From the NCBI RefSeq assembly GCF_016755875.1, contig NZ_BNED01000005.1, positions 4,416,001 to 4,480,000 on the forward strand: 64,000 nt of DNA, read 5' to 3'. Every line of letters starts with the position of its first letter. Positions within the stretch are counted from its first letter, which is position 1. A program made the translations under genes and the position numbers. Under the pieces are notes generated by a model. The model was not told the DNA's origin. It worked only from the letters and a program-made list of their open reading frames with translations, and did no database searches. Positions 1-13,985 of this stretch are shown piece after piece. The DNA is from Streptomyces spororaveus. GTDB taxonomy: Bacteria > Actinomycetota > Actinomycetes > Streptomycetales > Streptomycetaceae.

Positions 1-113
1 ACGCGGCGAACACCCTCGCCGCCAGCCATCCGGAACTGGCAGAGTTCCTCCGGGTGTACGGCGCGGGCCGCACCGCCGACGCGGTCGCCCACTACGAGGC
101 CCACCAGAACTGA
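1..113 (+). CDS. C-terminal end of an unidentified protein (partial)
   Basis: An open frame enters from the window edge and stops with TGA at 111-113. Only about 36 residues are visible. They include HPELAEFLRVYGAG and end YEAHQN. This is a plausible helical C-terminus, but it is too short to assign a family. It reads in the same direction as the protein kinase gene that starts 44 bases downstream, so the two may share an operon. Confidence 0.55.
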   Translation, partial: AANTLAASHPELAEFLRVYGAGRTADAVAHYEAHQN

Positions 114-157
114 CACGCACGAGGGCGGACAACGGGTGACGGGGGACGGGCACAGCG

Positions 158-1540
158 ATGGGTGAGGTCTTCGCCGGTCGGTACGAGCTGATCGACCCGA
201 TCGGACGCGGTGGCGCGGGTGCCGTATGGCGGGCCTGGGACCACCGCCGGCGCCGCTACGTCGCCGCGAAGGTCCTCCTGCAGAGCGACGCCCACACGCT
301 CCTGCGGTTCGTACGGGAACAGGCACTGCGGATCGACCATCCGCACGTACTGGCTCCCGCCAGCTGGGCGGCCGACGACGACAAGGTCCTCTTCACCATG
401 GACCTGGTCGGTGGCGGCTCGCTCGGCCATGTGATCGGGGACTACGGACCCCTGCCGCCCCGTTTCGTGTGCACCCTGCTCGACCAGCTCCTGTCGGGGC
501 TCGCGGCGGTGCACGCGGAAGGCGTGGTGCACCGCGACATCAAACCGGCCAACATCCTGATGGAGGCCACCGGAACCGGGCGGCCGCACCTGCGGCTGTC
601 CGACTTCGGCATCTCCATGCGCAAGGGCGAGCCCCGGCTGACCGAGACCGACTACGTGGTCGGCACGCCGGGCTATTTCGCCCCCGAGCAACTCCTGGGC
701 GCCGAGCCCGACTTCCCCGCCGACCTCTTCGCCGTGGGGCTGGTCGCCCTGTACCTCCTCCAGGGCCGCAAGCCCGATTCCCGGGCCCTGGTGGAGCACT
801 TCCTCGCCCATGGCACCCCGGACGCCCCCGAAGGCGTCCCCGCCCCGCTGTGGGGCGTCATCGCCGGCCTCCTGCAGCCCGACCCCCAGAACCGCTTCCG
901 GACGGCCACAGGGGCACGCAAGGCCCTTGCCGAGGCCGTGGAGCTGCTGCCGCCGCCCGCCCCGGACGAGGATCCGGTGGAGGTGTTCGACCAACTCGGC
1001 CCGCTGCCGCCCGGATTCGGCCCTCAGGGCCCGCCCGGCCCGCCGGCCGCGGCCCCGCGGGGACCCGCCGCCGAGGCCCCGGCGCCGCAGGCCCCCGGCT
1101 CGGTGACGGTGCCCGCGGAGGCGGTCCGGACCGACCCGCGCGGTACGGCCCGGACGGCCTCGCAGGAGCCGGTGACCCCGGTGACCCCGGTGACCCCGGT
1201 GACCCCGGTGACCCCGGTGACCCCGGTGACCCCGGTGGCCACCGTGACCCCGGTGGCCGCCCCGCCCACGCCTGCGGCCCCGTACCCGGCCGGCTCCGCC
1301 TCCCCCGCCATCCCGGCGCAGGGGCCTGCGTACGGACCCGCGTACGGGCCCTCGGAGACGGGCAGCTTCCACCTGCCGCCGCCGACCGCGCCCACCGCGC
1401 CGGTCCCCGCGGCGCCCGTCGGCCCGCCGGTCCGGGCGGGCGGCCGGATCGCCCCGCCCCCGGCGAAGGCGGTGGCCTCGCTGCTCGCCGCGGCGCTGCT
1501 CTGCTTCGCGGTGGGCGTCTGGGCCCTCACACAGCTGTAG
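158..1540 (+). CDS. Serine/threonine protein kinase with Pro-rich TVP-repeat tail and C-terminal membrane segment
   Basis: 460 aa PknB-type (Hanks) kinase. Visible motifs: glycine loop GRGGAGAV (16-23), ATP lysine in VAAKV (K38), catalytic loop HRDIKPAN (125-132, D127), DFG (149-151) and GTPGYFAPE (169-177). The kinase domain ends near residue 265. A long Pro/Ala-rich segment follows, with seven tandem VTP units, and one hydrophobic segment (about 436-458) sits at the very C-terminus. There is essentially no extracellular part, so this is not a PASTA-type sensor; how it senses a signal is not visible. The ATG at 158 follows a GGGACGGG-like purine run. The gene overlaps the convergent gene by 14 bases at their 3' ends. 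Kinase activity is well supported; the substrate is unknown. Confidence 0.93.
   Translation: MGEVFAGRYELIDPIGRGGAGAVWRAWDHRRRRYVAAKVLLQSDAHTLLRFVREQALRIDHPHVLAPASWAADDDKVLFTMDLVGGGSLGHVIGDYGPLPPRFVCTLLDQLLSGLAAVHAEGVVHRDIKPANILMEATGTGRPHLRLSDFGISMRKGEPRLTETDYVVGTPGYFAPEQLLGAEPDFPADLFAVGLVALYLLQGRKPDSRALVEHFLAHGTPDAPEGVPAPLWGVIAGLLQPDPQNRFRTATGARKALAEAVELLPPPAPDEDPVEVFDQLGPLPPGFGPQGPPGPPAAAPRGPAAEAPAPQAPGSVTVPAEAVRTDPRGTARTASQEPVTPVTPVTPVTPVTPVTPVTPVATVTPVAAPPTPAAPYPAGSASPAIPAQGPAYGPAYGPSETGSFHLPPPTAPTAPVPAAPVGPPVRAGGRIAPPPAKAVASLLAAALLCFAVGVWALTQL
1172..1234 (+). repeat. Seven perfect 9-bp tandem repeats (GTGACCCCG) in the kinase gene
   Basis: GTGACCCCG occurs seven times head to tail, then a variant (GTGGCCACC), one more perfect copy and another variant, out to 1261. 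In frame the units encode Val-Thr-Pro. Changes in copy number would keep the frame and alter only linker length. Confidence 0.95.
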
Positions 1541-2837
1541 GACCGCGTCCCCGCCGCCGCCCGAGCAGCGTCCAGCAGCCCAGCACCAGCAGCAGCACCG
1601 TCCCGGTGCCGAACCCGGCGCCCGCCACGACCCGCATCGCGGAGTGCCGCCCGGCGGCCTCCGCCGCCTCCGGGGCGGTGAGCCCTTCCCGGGCCGCGGC
1701 CCGGTCCTCGTCGCCCACCCCGAAGCCTCCCGGGGCCGGACTCTCCTTGTACGCGGGCCCCTTGGCCGGCGTGCCCGCGACGTCCAGGCGCAGGGTCAGC
1801 GGCACGGGCGTCGCGTCCTCGGTGAAGTCGGCGACCTTCGCGCCCATGGTCACCGCCACGTAGTACCAGCCCGCGAGCGAGACGGGCCGCACGTCCCGGT
1901 CCCGCGCGAAACGGTTCTCGTAGGCGACCGGCGGGGTCTTCTCCAGGGTGATCCCGGCCTGCTTGCCGTCGTACGAGGTGTCCTTGTCGGAGATCAGGCT
2001 CCGGTACGGGTTGTAGAGGGCGACGGTGAGCCCGCCCGAGGCCGAGCCGTAGGTCTTGGTCATCCTGGCGGCGGCCAGTTCGGCCCCCAGGCCCAGCTGC
2101 TGTCCCCAGTCCACCGGGACCCGGTAGAAGCGGGTCTGGCCGGGCCGCATCTCGTCGCGCCACACCCCGGCGCCCAGGGCGCGGGCGTCGTTGAAGCCGG
2201 TGCCGCCGCTGCGGGGCGCCGCCTCGGTGCCGGGGAGCGCCGGGGCCCCCGAGGGCCAGGCACTGGGCGCCGTCGTGGGGGCTCCCGCGCCGCGTCCGGG
2301 CTCGCGCTGGACCGTGATCTCAAGCGGCCAGGGGCTCTGGTCGTAGCCCTTGGCCGAGGTGCGCGTGACCTTGGCGTAGTACACGCCCGCGGGCGCGCAG
2401 TTCGCGTCCTCCCTGCCCCACCGGACGCCGGCCGCGCCGATCGGGTAGGCGTCGTAACCGAAGTTCGCCCGGCCGGCGCTGTCCTCGCAGGAGGACCCGG
2501 CGGTGGTCATGATCTCCACCTCGATGCCGTCGCCGCCGGAGACCTTCGCGCCGGCCGCGGGCCGGACCACGGCGGAGACGTAGACATCGGAGTCGTCCTT
2601 GCCGAGGACGAGCCGGTACACGCGTTCCCCCGGCCCGAGCGTGTCCTGGTAGGCGTTCCCGGCCTCGATCTTCGGGGCGTCCGCCGTGGAGGACGTGCCC
2701 TCGACCGCCTTGGCGCCGTCCGCAGCCCGGTAGGTCGGCAGGGGCCCGGGCGCGGCCCCCTCGGCGTACGCGGCCCCCGGCGCTCCCGCCACCAGGCACA
2801 GGGCCGCCGCCCACGCTGTCGTCCGTCCCCGAACCAT
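1527..2837 (-). CDS. Secreted, C-terminally membrane-anchored protein of unknown function
   Basis: About 436 aa from the ATG at 2837 (MVRGRTTAWAA); an upstream in-frame start at 2870 would add 11 residues before the signal sequence and looks less likely. The N-terminus is a signal peptide with cleavage expected after AYAEG. The extracellular part carries two similar beta-rich halves, each with a phrase of the type YYAKV or YYVAV, which suggests two pre-peptidase or lectin-like sandwich domains. A hydrophobic segment (VLLLVLGCWTLL) and an Arg-rich tail end the protein. The gene is convergent with the kinase, overlapping by 14 bases. I do not recognise a named family; a surface adaptor role is only inference. 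Confidence 0.82.
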   Translation of the reverse strand: MVRGRTTAWAAALCLVAGAPGAAYAEGAAPGPLPTYRAADGAKAVEGTSSTADAPKIEAGNAYQDTLGPGERVYRLVLGKDDSDVYVSAVVRPAAGAKVSGGDGIEVEIMTTAGSSCEDSAGRANFGYDAYPIGAAGVRWGREDANCAPAGVYYAKVTRTSAKGYDQSPWPLEITVQREPGRGAGAPTTAPSAWPSGAPALPGTEAAPRSGGTGFNDARALGAGVWRDEMRPGQTRFYRVPVDWGQQLGLGAELAAARMTKTYGSASGGLTVALYNPYRSLISDKDTSYDGKQAGITLEKTPPVAYENRFARDRDVRPVSLAGWYYVAVTMGAKVADFTEDATPVPLTLRLDVAGTPAKGPAYKESPAPGGFGVGDEDRAAAREGLTAPEAAEAAGRHSAMRVVAGAGFGTGTVLLLVLGCWTLLGRRRGRGPTAV

Positions 2838-2909
2838 CACGCCCACCCCGAGTTTGCTCGCGCAAGCCAAATCTTTACATAACGGAAGTTTTCGTCACAG
2901 AGCAGCACA

Positions 2910-2939
2910 AAGCCCCGGCCGCAGCGGCAGCCGGGGCTT
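2910..2939 (-). terminator. Rho-independent-like hairpin after the DLW-39 gene
   Basis: AAGCCCCGGC (2910-2919) pairs with GCCGGGGCTT (2930-2939) around a short loop. It lies 20 bases past the stop of the small minus-strand gene. No long U tract follows, as is usual in Streptomyces. Confidence 0.75.
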
Positions 2940-2959
2940 CATGAGATCAGCCTTGGGTC

Positions 2960-3094
2960 TCACACACCGGAACCAGAGGGCACGGAGTCAGTTGCCTCCG
3001 TCCACAGGTCCTGCTCGGCGCGGTCCGCCTGGATCTGGCGGTACACGAGGAGCCCGCCGATGGCGGCCAGTGCGACCAGGAGCAGCTTCTTCAC
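2960..3094 (-). CDS. DLW-39 family microprotein
   Basis: 44 aa read from a GTG at 3094. The sequence starts MKKLLLVALAAIGGLLVYRQ, a single N-terminal membrane segment, followed by a charged stretch with the family tag DLW at residues 29-31 and a short Gly/Ser tail. The length and the DLW tag match the small actinobacterial family named DLW-39, which is commonly found beside gyrA and the tRNA-Ile gene. No biochemical role is established. A longer upstream frame exists but lacks coding character, so the GTG start is preferred. It is followed by a strong hairpin. Confidence 0.85.
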   Translation of the reverse strand: MKKLLLVALAAIGGLLVYRQIQADRAEQDLWTEATDSVPSGSGV

Positions 3095-3200
3095 CGCGCG
3101 ACCTCGTCTTTCGTTGACGTAGGGGACTTCTGGCGCCCAACAATACACACCGACCGATACCGATCGGTGACCTGGCGGTCGACCAACTGGCCCAACGACA

Positions 3201-3230
3201 AAGACCCCCAGGCCTTGGCCTGGGGGTCTT
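3201..3230 (-). terminator. Hairpin terminator of tRNA-Ile
   Basis: Perfect 14-bp stem: AAGACCCCCAGGCC (3201-3214), a TT loop and GGCCTGGGGGTCTT (3217-3230). It begins 8 bases past the 3' end of the tRNA and ends in a short T run. Confidence 0.9.
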
Positions 3231-3238
3231 CGACACTG

Positions 3239-3312
3239 TGGGGCTAACAGGATTTGAACCTGTGGCCTCATCCTTATCAGGGATGCGCTCTAACCAACTG
3301 AGCTATAGCCCC
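3239..3312 (-). tRNA. tRNA-Ile (anticodon GAU)
   Basis: On the minus strand the acceptor arm GGGGCTA (3312-3306) pairs with TAGCCCC (3246-3240), and base 3239 gives discriminator A. The D arm (AGCTCAGTTGGTTAGAGC), anticodon loop CTGATAA with anticodon GAT, and T arm with GGTTCAAATCC are all present. Length is 74 nt without an encoded CCA. No tRNA-Ala is adjacent, unlike in many bacteria with an Ile-Ala pair. Confidence 0.97.
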
Positions 3313-3429
3313 ATCCGCGCTGCGCGCTGACTCCTGAAGATTAGCGCACAGACCCGGTCAGGCCAAAATCCGTTGCCTGGGGGCGTCTGCGCAGGTCATC
3401 CGACCGGCGCGGGCGCCCGGGCGGAGGGC

Positions 3430-4062
3430 CTACTCGTCCTCGGCGAGGGTGAGCTCCACACCGCCGACGAAGCCCGCCGACAGGTTGTAGATGAACGCGC
3501 CCAGCGTCGCCAGTGCCGTCGCCAGCACCACGTCGATCACCGCGATGACCGACGTGAAGATCAGAACGCGCGGCAGCGACAGGAACGACTGGAGGTCGAA
3601 CCCGTTGCCCTCGTTCGAACCGGTCGCCTCGCTGATCGTGCCGCCGACGGTCGAGAAGACGCCCATCGCGTCCATGACCATCCACAGCACGGCCGCCGCC
3701 ACGATCGTGCAGATGCCGAGCGCGATCGACAGCAGGAAGCTGACCTTCATGACCGACCACGGGTCGGCCTTGGCCACCCGCAGCCGCGCCTTGCGCGTGC
3801 GGGGGGCCGTACGGACGCCCGTGCGCGGCTTGCGCTGCGCGCCCGCTCCCTTGCCGCCCTGCGCCGTCCCCGGGCCCGAGGGCGCCGGGTAGGCCTGCGG
3901 CGGGTGGTACGGCTGTGCGGGCTTGTCCTGGCCGGCGTCCGTGCCGACCGCAGCCTTCGGTCCTCGGGTGTCCGTCACGGTTCCCCCCTGGGAGTCCGCG
4001 GCAGGGCCACGGGCACCGTTCGCTCCAGTCTTGGCCGGTCCGGCGCCCGTGGCTCCACTCAC
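3430..4062 (-). CDS. DUF3566 domain membrane protein
   Basis: 210 aa from a GTG at 4062, which begins 3 bases after the gyrA stop, so it is translationally close to gyrA. Residues 1-95 are disordered (Ala/Gly/Pro-rich, basic near 78-97). Two membrane segments follow, at about 107-130 and 166-193, and the tail is acidic (LTLAEDE). This is the architecture of the DUF3566 family, of which mycobacterial Rv0007, next to gyrA, is a member. The function is unknown; conserved linkage to gyrase and the long cytoplasmic N-terminus make a link to growth or nucleoid organisation possible but unproven. Confidence 0.9.
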   Translation of the reverse strand: MSGATGAGPAKTGANGARGPAADSQGGTVTDTRGPKAAVGTDAGQDKPAQPYHPPQAYPAPSGPGTAQGGKGAGAQRKPRTGVRTAPRTRKARLRVAKADPWSVMKVSFLLSIALGICTIVAAAVLWMVMDAMGVFSTVGGTISEATGSNEGNGFDLQSFLSLPRVLIFTSVIAVIDVVLATALATLGAFIYNLSAGFVGGVELTLAEDE

Positions 4063-4065
4063 GAC

Positions 4066-6690
<2,625 letters not shown>

Positions 6691-6733
6691 TGCTGGTCAG
6701 AAGTCCTTTCAGGCGGCGGTCAGCGGAGCCGAC

Positions 6734-9164
<2,431 letters not shown>

Positions 9165-9698
9165 TCAGCCGTAGGTGTCCCCGGGACCCTTGCTGCCCGG
9201 CGCGCGCCACGGCCCGTACCCCTTCGGCCGCCCGCCCGGCCCCTGCACCTTGATCATCCGCACCGTCCCCTGCCCCAGGTCCGCGTTCAGCCGCGCGACC
9301 AGCTGCGGAGCCAGCAGCTTCAGCTGCGCCGCCCACGCCGAGGAGTCGCACCGCACGACAAGCTCACGGTCCTCGTAGCGTTCCGGTTCACAGTGGGCCG
9401 CGATCTCGGGGCCGACGATCTCCGGCCAGCGCTCCATCACGCCCGCGACCGCCATCGGCATCTCCCAGCCGCGTTCGGTGCGCAGCCGGTCCAGCGCCGC
9501 CATGAGCGGCATCGGGTCCCGGCCGTCCGCCCGGGCCCCCGAGCGCAGTCCCGGCCCCGGGCGCTTCTTCCCGCCGGCCGCGTTGCCCCGGGCCCGCGCC
9601 TGCTCCCGCGCCGCCGCGAGGGCCTGGCGCGCGAGGTCCACCCCGGAGACCTCCGGGGACCTGCGACCCTCCTGCGGGTCCTTGGCGTGCTCGTTCAC
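9165..9698 (-). CDS. dciA: DciA-type helicase-operator protein (DUF721)
   Basis: 177 aa from a GTG at 9698 that overlaps the recF stop by 4 bases (GTGA), indicating translational coupling. The central region (about 62-150) has the DUF721 pattern: [20 protein letters not shown], then [18 protein letters not shown] and the strand [17 protein letters not shown]. The N-terminus is basic and disordered. DciA proteins load or operate the replicative helicase DnaB in bacteria that lack DnaC or DnaI loaders. The dnaB gene is in this window at 48.1 kb and no dnaC-like gene is seen, so DciA is the probable loader partner. Confidence 0.88.
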   Translation of the reverse strand: MNEHAKDPQEGRRSPEVSGVDLARQALAAAREQARARGNAAGGKKRPGPGLRSGARADGRDPMPLMAALDRLRTERGWEMPMAVAGVMERWPEIVGPEIAAHCEPERYEDRELVVRCDSSAWAAQLKLLAPQLVARLNADLGQGTVRMIKVQGPGGRPKGYGPWRAPGSKGPGDTYG

Positions 9699-10831
9699 AG
9701 CCGGGTCACCTCACCGCCGGACACCCCGAACCGCGTTCCCACCAGCACCCCCGGGACGTCGTCGTCCACCGCCGCCGTCACCAGTACCTGCTCGCCCGGG
9801 GCCACCAGCTCCGCCAGCCGCTCCCGGCGCCGCGTGTCCAGCTCCGCGAACACGTCGTCCAGGATCAGCACCGGCTCGCTGCCCTCCGAGCGCAGCAGCT
9901 CGTAGGAGGCCAGCCGCAGCGCCAGTGCGTACGACCACGACTCGCCGTGGCTCGCGTACCCCTTCGCGGGCAGCTCCCCGAGCCGCAGCACCAGGTCGTC
10001 GCGGTGCGGTCCCACCAGGGTCACACCGCGCTCGATCTCCTGCTTGCGCACCTCGGCCAGGGCCGCCAGCAGCACCTCGTACAGGGCTTCGCGGGTGCGC
10101 GCCGCGCCGCTGTCCACCGGCTCGCCGGCCGAGGACTTGTACGCCAGCCCCAGCGGGCCGCCGCCGGGCGCGAGCTGCTCGTAGGACTTGTCCGCCAGCG
10201 GCAGCAGGGTCGCGATCAGGTCCAGCCGCTGCGCGAGCAGTTCCGCGCCGACGCGCGCGAGGTGCTGGTCCCACACGTCGAGGGTGGACAGGTCCAGGGA
10301 GCGGCCGCCGTGCCGGCGGGCCATCGCCGCCGACTTCAGCAGGGTGTTGCGCTGCTTGAGCACCCGCTCGTAGTCGGAGCGGACCGCGGCCATCCGCGGC
10401 GAGCGCGCCGTGACCAGCTCGTCCAGGAACCGCCGCCGCTCGCCCGGGTCGCCCTTGACCAGGGCCAGGTCCTCCGGCGCGAACAGCACCGTCCGTATGA
10501 TCCCCAGCACGTCCCGCGGCCTGACCTGCGAGGAGCGGTTGATCCGGGCCCGGTTCGCCCGGCCGGGATTGAGCTCCAGCTCCACCAGCTGCTGGCGCTC
10601 GCCCTGGGTGACGGCGGCCCGGACGATCGCCCGGTCCGCGCCCATCCGTACGAGCGGGGCGTCCGAGGAGACCCGGTGGCTGCCGAGGGTCGCGAGGTAG
10701 CCGATCGCCTCGACGAGGTTGGTCTTCCCCTGGCCGTTGGGGCCCACGAAAGCGGTGACGCCCGGGTCGAGGGGAACCTCGGCCCGGGCGTACGAGCGGA
10801 AGTCGGCCAGTGAGAGATGCGAAACGTGCAT
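9695..10831 (-). CDS. recF: DNA replication and repair protein RecF
   Basis: 378 aa from the ATG at 10831 ([14 protein letters not shown]); an in-frame upstream start at 10858 would add nine basic residues. RecF is an SMC-like ATPase that helps load RecA at ssDNA gaps. Walker A is GPNGQGKT (30-37). The ABC-type Walker B is near the C-terminus ([11 protein letters not shown]). It lies 73 bases after gnd and overlaps dciA by 4 bases, so gnd-recF-dciA may be cotranscribed. Confidence 0.97.
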   Translation of the reverse strand: MHVSHLSLADFRSYARAEVPLDPGVTAFVGPNGQGKTNLVEAIGYLATLGSHRVSSDAPLVRMGADRAIVRAAVTQGERQQLVELELNPGRANRARINRSSQVRPRDVLGIIRTVLFAPEDLALVKGDPGERRRFLDELVTARSPRMAAVRSDYERVLKQRNTLLKSAAMARRHGGRSLDLSTLDVWDQHLARVGAELLAQRLDLIATLLPLADKSYEQLAPGGGPLGLAYKSSAGEPVDSGAARTREALYEVLLAALAEVRKQEIERGVTLVGPHRDDLVLRLGELPAKGYASHGESWSYALALRLASYELLRSEGSEPVLILDDVFAELDTRRRERLAELVAPGEQVLVTAAVDDDVPGVLVGTRFGVSGGEVTRL

Positions 10832-10904
10832 ACGGCGCCGACCTCCCCCGGCTTCCAACTTCTCGCTGTGGTGCTGTGCGGCTGGGCCGCCCTGCTGCGG
10901 AGTG

Positions 10905-11780
10905 CTACTTCTTCTCGACCGCGTGGCCGCCGAACTGGTTGCGCAGCGCGGCGATCATCTTCATCTGCGGGGAGTCGTCCTGCCGCGAGGCGAAGCGGGC
11001 GAACAGCGACGCGGTGATCGCGGGCAGCGGTACGGCGTTGTCGATCGCCGCCTCCACCGTCCAGCGTCCCTCGCCGGAGTCCTGGGCGAAGCCGCGCAGC
11101 TGCTCCAGGTGCTCGTCCTCGTCGAGGGCGTTCACGGCCAGGTCCAGCAGCCAGGAGCGGATGACGGTGCCCTCCTGCCAGGAGCGGAAGACCTCGCGGA
11201 CGTCGGTGACCGAGTCCACCTTCTCCAGGAGCTCCCAGCCCTCGGCGTAGGCCTGCATCATGGCGTACTCGATGCCGTTGTGGACCATCTTGGCGAAGTG
11301 GCCCGCGCCGACCTTGCCCGCGTGCACGGCGCCGAACTCGCCCTCGGGCTTGAGGGCGTCGAAGACCGGCTGCACACGGGCCACGTCCTCGGCGGCACCG
11401 CCGTACATGAGCGCGTAGCCGTTCTCCAGGCCCCACACGCCGCCGGAGACACCGCAGTCGACGAAGCCGATGCCCTTGGCCTTCAGCTCCTCGGCGTGCT
11501 TCTCGTCGTCGGTCCAGCGGGAGTTGCCGCCGTCGACGACGATGTCACCGGGCGACAGCAGCTCGGCGAGCTCGTCGACCGTGGACTGGGTGGCCGCACC
11601 GGCCGGGACCATGACCCACACGACGCGGGGGGCCTGCAGGCTGTCCACAAGTTCCTGCAGGCTGTGGACATCCGCGAGGTCCGGGTTGCGGTCGTATCCG
11701 ATGACGGTGTGGCCTGCGCGGCGGATGCGCTCGCGCATGTTGCCGCCCATCTTGCCGAGACCGACGAGACCAAGCTCCAT
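10905..11780 (-). CDS. gnd: 6-phosphogluconate dehydrogenase, decarboxylating (short form)
   Basis: 291 aa. It oxidises 6-phosphogluconate to ribulose 5-phosphate in the pentose phosphate pathway. Visible are the Rossmann motif [12 protein letters not shown] (4-15), the substrate loop [11 protein letters not shown], the CGVSGGVWG motif and the catalytic lysine in [13 protein letters not shown]. At 291 residues it belongs to the short, GntZ/YqeC-like class rather than the 470-residue enzymes. Its place between dnaN and recF is typical of Streptomyces. The coding strand contains two weak DnaA-box-like sequences near 11641 and 11663. Confidence 0.95.
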   Translation of the reverse strand: MELGLVGLGKMGGNMRERIRRAGHTVIGYDRNPDLADVHSLQELVDSLQAPRVVWVMVPAGAATQSTVDELAELLSPGDIVVDGGNSRWTDDEKHAEELKAKGIGFVDCGVSGGVWGLENGYALMYGGAAEDVARVQPVFDALKPEGEFGAVHAGKVGAGHFAKMVHNGIEYAMMQAYAEGWELLEKVDSVTDVREVFRSWQEGTVIRSWLLDLAVNALDEDEHLEQLRGFAQDSGEGRWTVEAAIDNAVPLPAITASLFARFASRQDDSPQMKMIAALRNQFGGHAVEKK

Positions 11781-11986
11781 CAGGTGGTTCCTTAAGCGTT
11801 GTGGCCGTCTTTGCCGGGGCTCCCCCGGCCGTGTCCTCGCCGGACGTGCGGGGGGTCGCCCACCGGATCCGAGCCTACGCCGGGCCGTGGCGGCGGGCCC
11901 TGCGGGCGCTCCATGGCGGCCGGTCCGGGTTTACGGGATCCGGCCGGGGACGGCCCCGTCCCCAGCGCCCCGCCCGGCCTGTGGAC

Positions 11987-12031
11987 GGCGTCGGGCCCGG
12001 TCCCGCCGCGTGCGAGACCGGGCCCGACGCC
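11987..12031 (-). terminator. Strong hairpin terminator after dnaN
   Basis: A 16-bp perfect stem, GGCGTCGGGCCCGGTC (11987-12002) and GACCGGGCCCGACGCC (12016-12031), with a 13-base loop. It starts 14 bases past the dnaN stop and separates dnaN from gnd. Confidence 0.88.
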
Positions 12032-12044
12032 GACGGGTGGAGCG

Positions 12045-13175
12045 TCAGCCGGACAGGCGCACCGGCATGATCAGGTACTTGTAGGCCTCGTCCGCCTCCG
12101 CGTCGATCGCCGGGCGGCCGCTGAGCAGCGCGGGCTTGGTCGACGTGGTGAAGCTGAGCTGGGCCACCGGGGAGGCGATCGCGCTCAGACCGTCCAGCAG
12201 GAAGGTCGGGTTGAAGGCGATCGAGATGTCGTCGCCGTCCAGCTGGGCGTCGACCCTTTCCACAGCCTGTGCGTCGTCGGAGGAACCGGCCTCCAGGATC
12301 AGCACGCCCTTCTCGAAGCTGAGGCGGACCGGGGTGTTGCGCTCGGCCACCAGGGCCACGCGCTTGACGGCCTCGACGAAGGGCGCGGTCTCGATCACGG
12401 CGATCGAGTTGAACTCCGTCGGGAACAGCGTCCGGTACTTGGGCAGGTCGCCTTCGAGCAGCCGGGTGGTGGTGCGGCGGCCGGCGCCCTCGAAACCGAT
12501 CAGGCCTTCGCCCGCACCGGAGCCGGACAGCGCCAGGGTGACCGTGTCACCGCTGGTCAGCGAGTTGGCGATCTCCTGGAGCGTCTTGGCGGGCACCAGG
12601 GCCACGGCCGACGCGTCCGGGTTCTCCGGCTTCCACAGGAACTCGCGGACCGCGAAGCGGTAGCGGTCGGTGGAGGCCAGGGTGACGCGGTCGCCCTCGA
12701 TCTCGATGCGGACACCGGTCAGCACCGGCAGCGTGTCGTCGCGGCCGGCGGCGGTGGCCACCTGCTTGGCGGCGGAGGCGAAGACCTCGCCGGCGACGGT
12801 CCCGGTCGCGGTCGGCATCTGCGGCAGCGCCGGGTACTCCTCCACAGGCAGGGTGTGGAGTGTGAACCGGGAGGAGCCGCAGACCACGGTCGCCCGTACA
12901 CCGTCTGTGGAAATCTCCACCGGGCGGTTGGGGAGCGCGCGGCAGATGTCGGCGAGCAGCCGGCCGGAGACCAGGACGGTGCCGTCCTCCTCGACGTCCG
13001 CCTCGACCGAGACCCGGGCCGAGACCTCGTAGTCGAAGCCGGAGAGGCTCAGAGTGCCCTCTTCGGCCTTCAGCAGCAGGCCCGCGAGAACGGGCACCGG
13101 CGGCCGGGCCGGGAGGCTACGGGCCGCCCAGGCCACCGCCTCCGCGAGTACGTCGCGCTCCACCCGGATCTTCAC
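12045..13175 (-). CDS. dnaN: DNA polymerase III sliding clamp (beta subunit)
   Basis: 376 aa from a GTG at 13175 (KIRVERDVLAEAVAWAARSL). It is the ring-shaped processivity factor of replication. The three clamp domains each of about 120 residues can be followed, with the conserved FDYEVS and VPAKTLQEI segments and a C-terminus ending YKYLIMPVRLSG, the usual peptide-binding end of the clamp. It is transcribed from the origin side away from oriC and ends at a strong hairpin. Confidence 0.98.
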   Translation of the reverse strand: MKIRVERDVLAEAVAWAARSLPARPPVPVLAGLLLKAEEGTLSLSGFDYEVSARVSVEADVEEDGTVLVSGRLLADICRALPNRPVEISTDGVRATVVCGSSRFTLHTLPVEEYPALPQMPTATGTVAGEVFASAAKQVATAAGRDDTLPVLTGVRIEIEGDRVTLASTDRYRFAVREFLWKPENPDASAVALVPAKTLQEIANSLTSGDTVTLALSGSGAGEGLIGFEGAGRRTTTRLLEGDLPKYRTLFPTEFNSIAVIETAPFVEAVKRVALVAERNTPVRLSFEKGVLILEAGSSDDAQAVERVDAQLDGDDISIAFNPTFLLDGLSAIASPVAQLSFTTSTKPALLSGRPAIDAEADEAYKYLIMPVRLSG

Positions 13176-13329
13176 CGGAACCGCCTCCTGCTGTTGCTCG
13201 CTCGTCTGCCGGCCTTCGTCGTCGGCTCGTCGATGCCTCGACCGATGCCGGGGACCAGTCTGACGTACGGCGCCGACACTCGGTGCGGCTGGCGGTCAAG
13301 TCGGGAGCGAGGCGTCGGGGCGGGCGATC

Positions 13330-13985
13330 GACGAGTTGTGCACAGGACCCGCTTGAAAACCGAAACCGGGCTAACTCTCTATGGGGGTAGTAGTAGGGCC
13401 TGTGGAAACGGTGGATAACCCCGTTTTCCCAGGTCAACCCCCGTTTTTTATCCACCGACCCTGTGGGTGGCACCGGTGGACAACCCCGTGTCCCTGTGGA
13501 GAACGAAAAGTTCTGCACAGGCTGTCCCCAGGTGACCCCGATTACTCCACAGGTGCGTCCCCAGCTTTCCCCCGGTACTCCACAACCCAAACGTCTACAT
13601 CCGTGTGACGGCTTTCACTCCGGGCGGTGAGAGGGGGTGGTGTGTTGCCGAACAGTGGACAAGGGTGTGGAGAAGGCCCCGCATCCTGTGCACAGGACGT
13701 GGAAACCTGTGGGCCGACGGTGGACAACGCCGTGGACAGGGCTGTGGACGAAATATTTGTCCACAGCCTGTGGATGACGTTTGTGCACAATTCCACAGGG
13801 GTCTGACCTGCCCTGATGAAGCCTCACCCCGCACGCCTGTGGACAGATTGTGGGTGACGCGACCCGTCCCCAGGGTGTGGACGGAAGAAAGTCTCCCAAT
13901 CTGTGGATGAGTTGCTCCACAGGGGGCGTATTCGAACAGGTCAGGGGCGCGCGAACGAAGAAGGGCGCCCCCGTTGTGGACCGGG
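13330..13985. other. oriC: Chromosomal replication origin oriC with numerous DnaA boxes
   Basis: The dnaN-dnaA gap (13176-14051) has no gene. Boxes close to TTGTCCACA that I can place: plus strand 13336 (TTGTGCACA), 13448, 13511, 13757 (perfect TTGTCCACA) and 13781 (TTGTGCACA, also readable on the other strand); minus strand 13401, 13410, 13475, 13495, 13654, 13666, 13719, 13743, 13769, 13838, 13876, 13902 and 13976. Most point the same way. Streptomyces origins are known to hold about 19 boxes in two groups, and the number and spacing fit. AT-rich islands are short; the clearest is AAATATTT at 13751-13758. Confidence 0.95.
13742..13766. other. Inverted DnaA-box pair around an AT core inside oriC
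   Basis: CTGTGGAC (13742-13749) and GTCCACAG (13759-13766) form an inverted repeat around GAAATATTT. The right arm is the only perfect TTGTCCACA box in the origin. This is the most symmetrical and AT-rich element in the gap, so it is a candidate nucleation or unwinding spot; that role is inference. Confidence 0.7.

Noticed and set aside
3095..3238. A tRNA-Ala next to tRNA-Ile
   Set aside because: No second cloverleaf can be folded; the stretch holds only the Ile terminator and a small ACCGATCGGT palindrome.
11641..11671. DnaA boxes inside gnd
   Set aside because: CTGTCCACA and ATGTCCACA arise in coding context, are weak and isolated; not called as functional sites.
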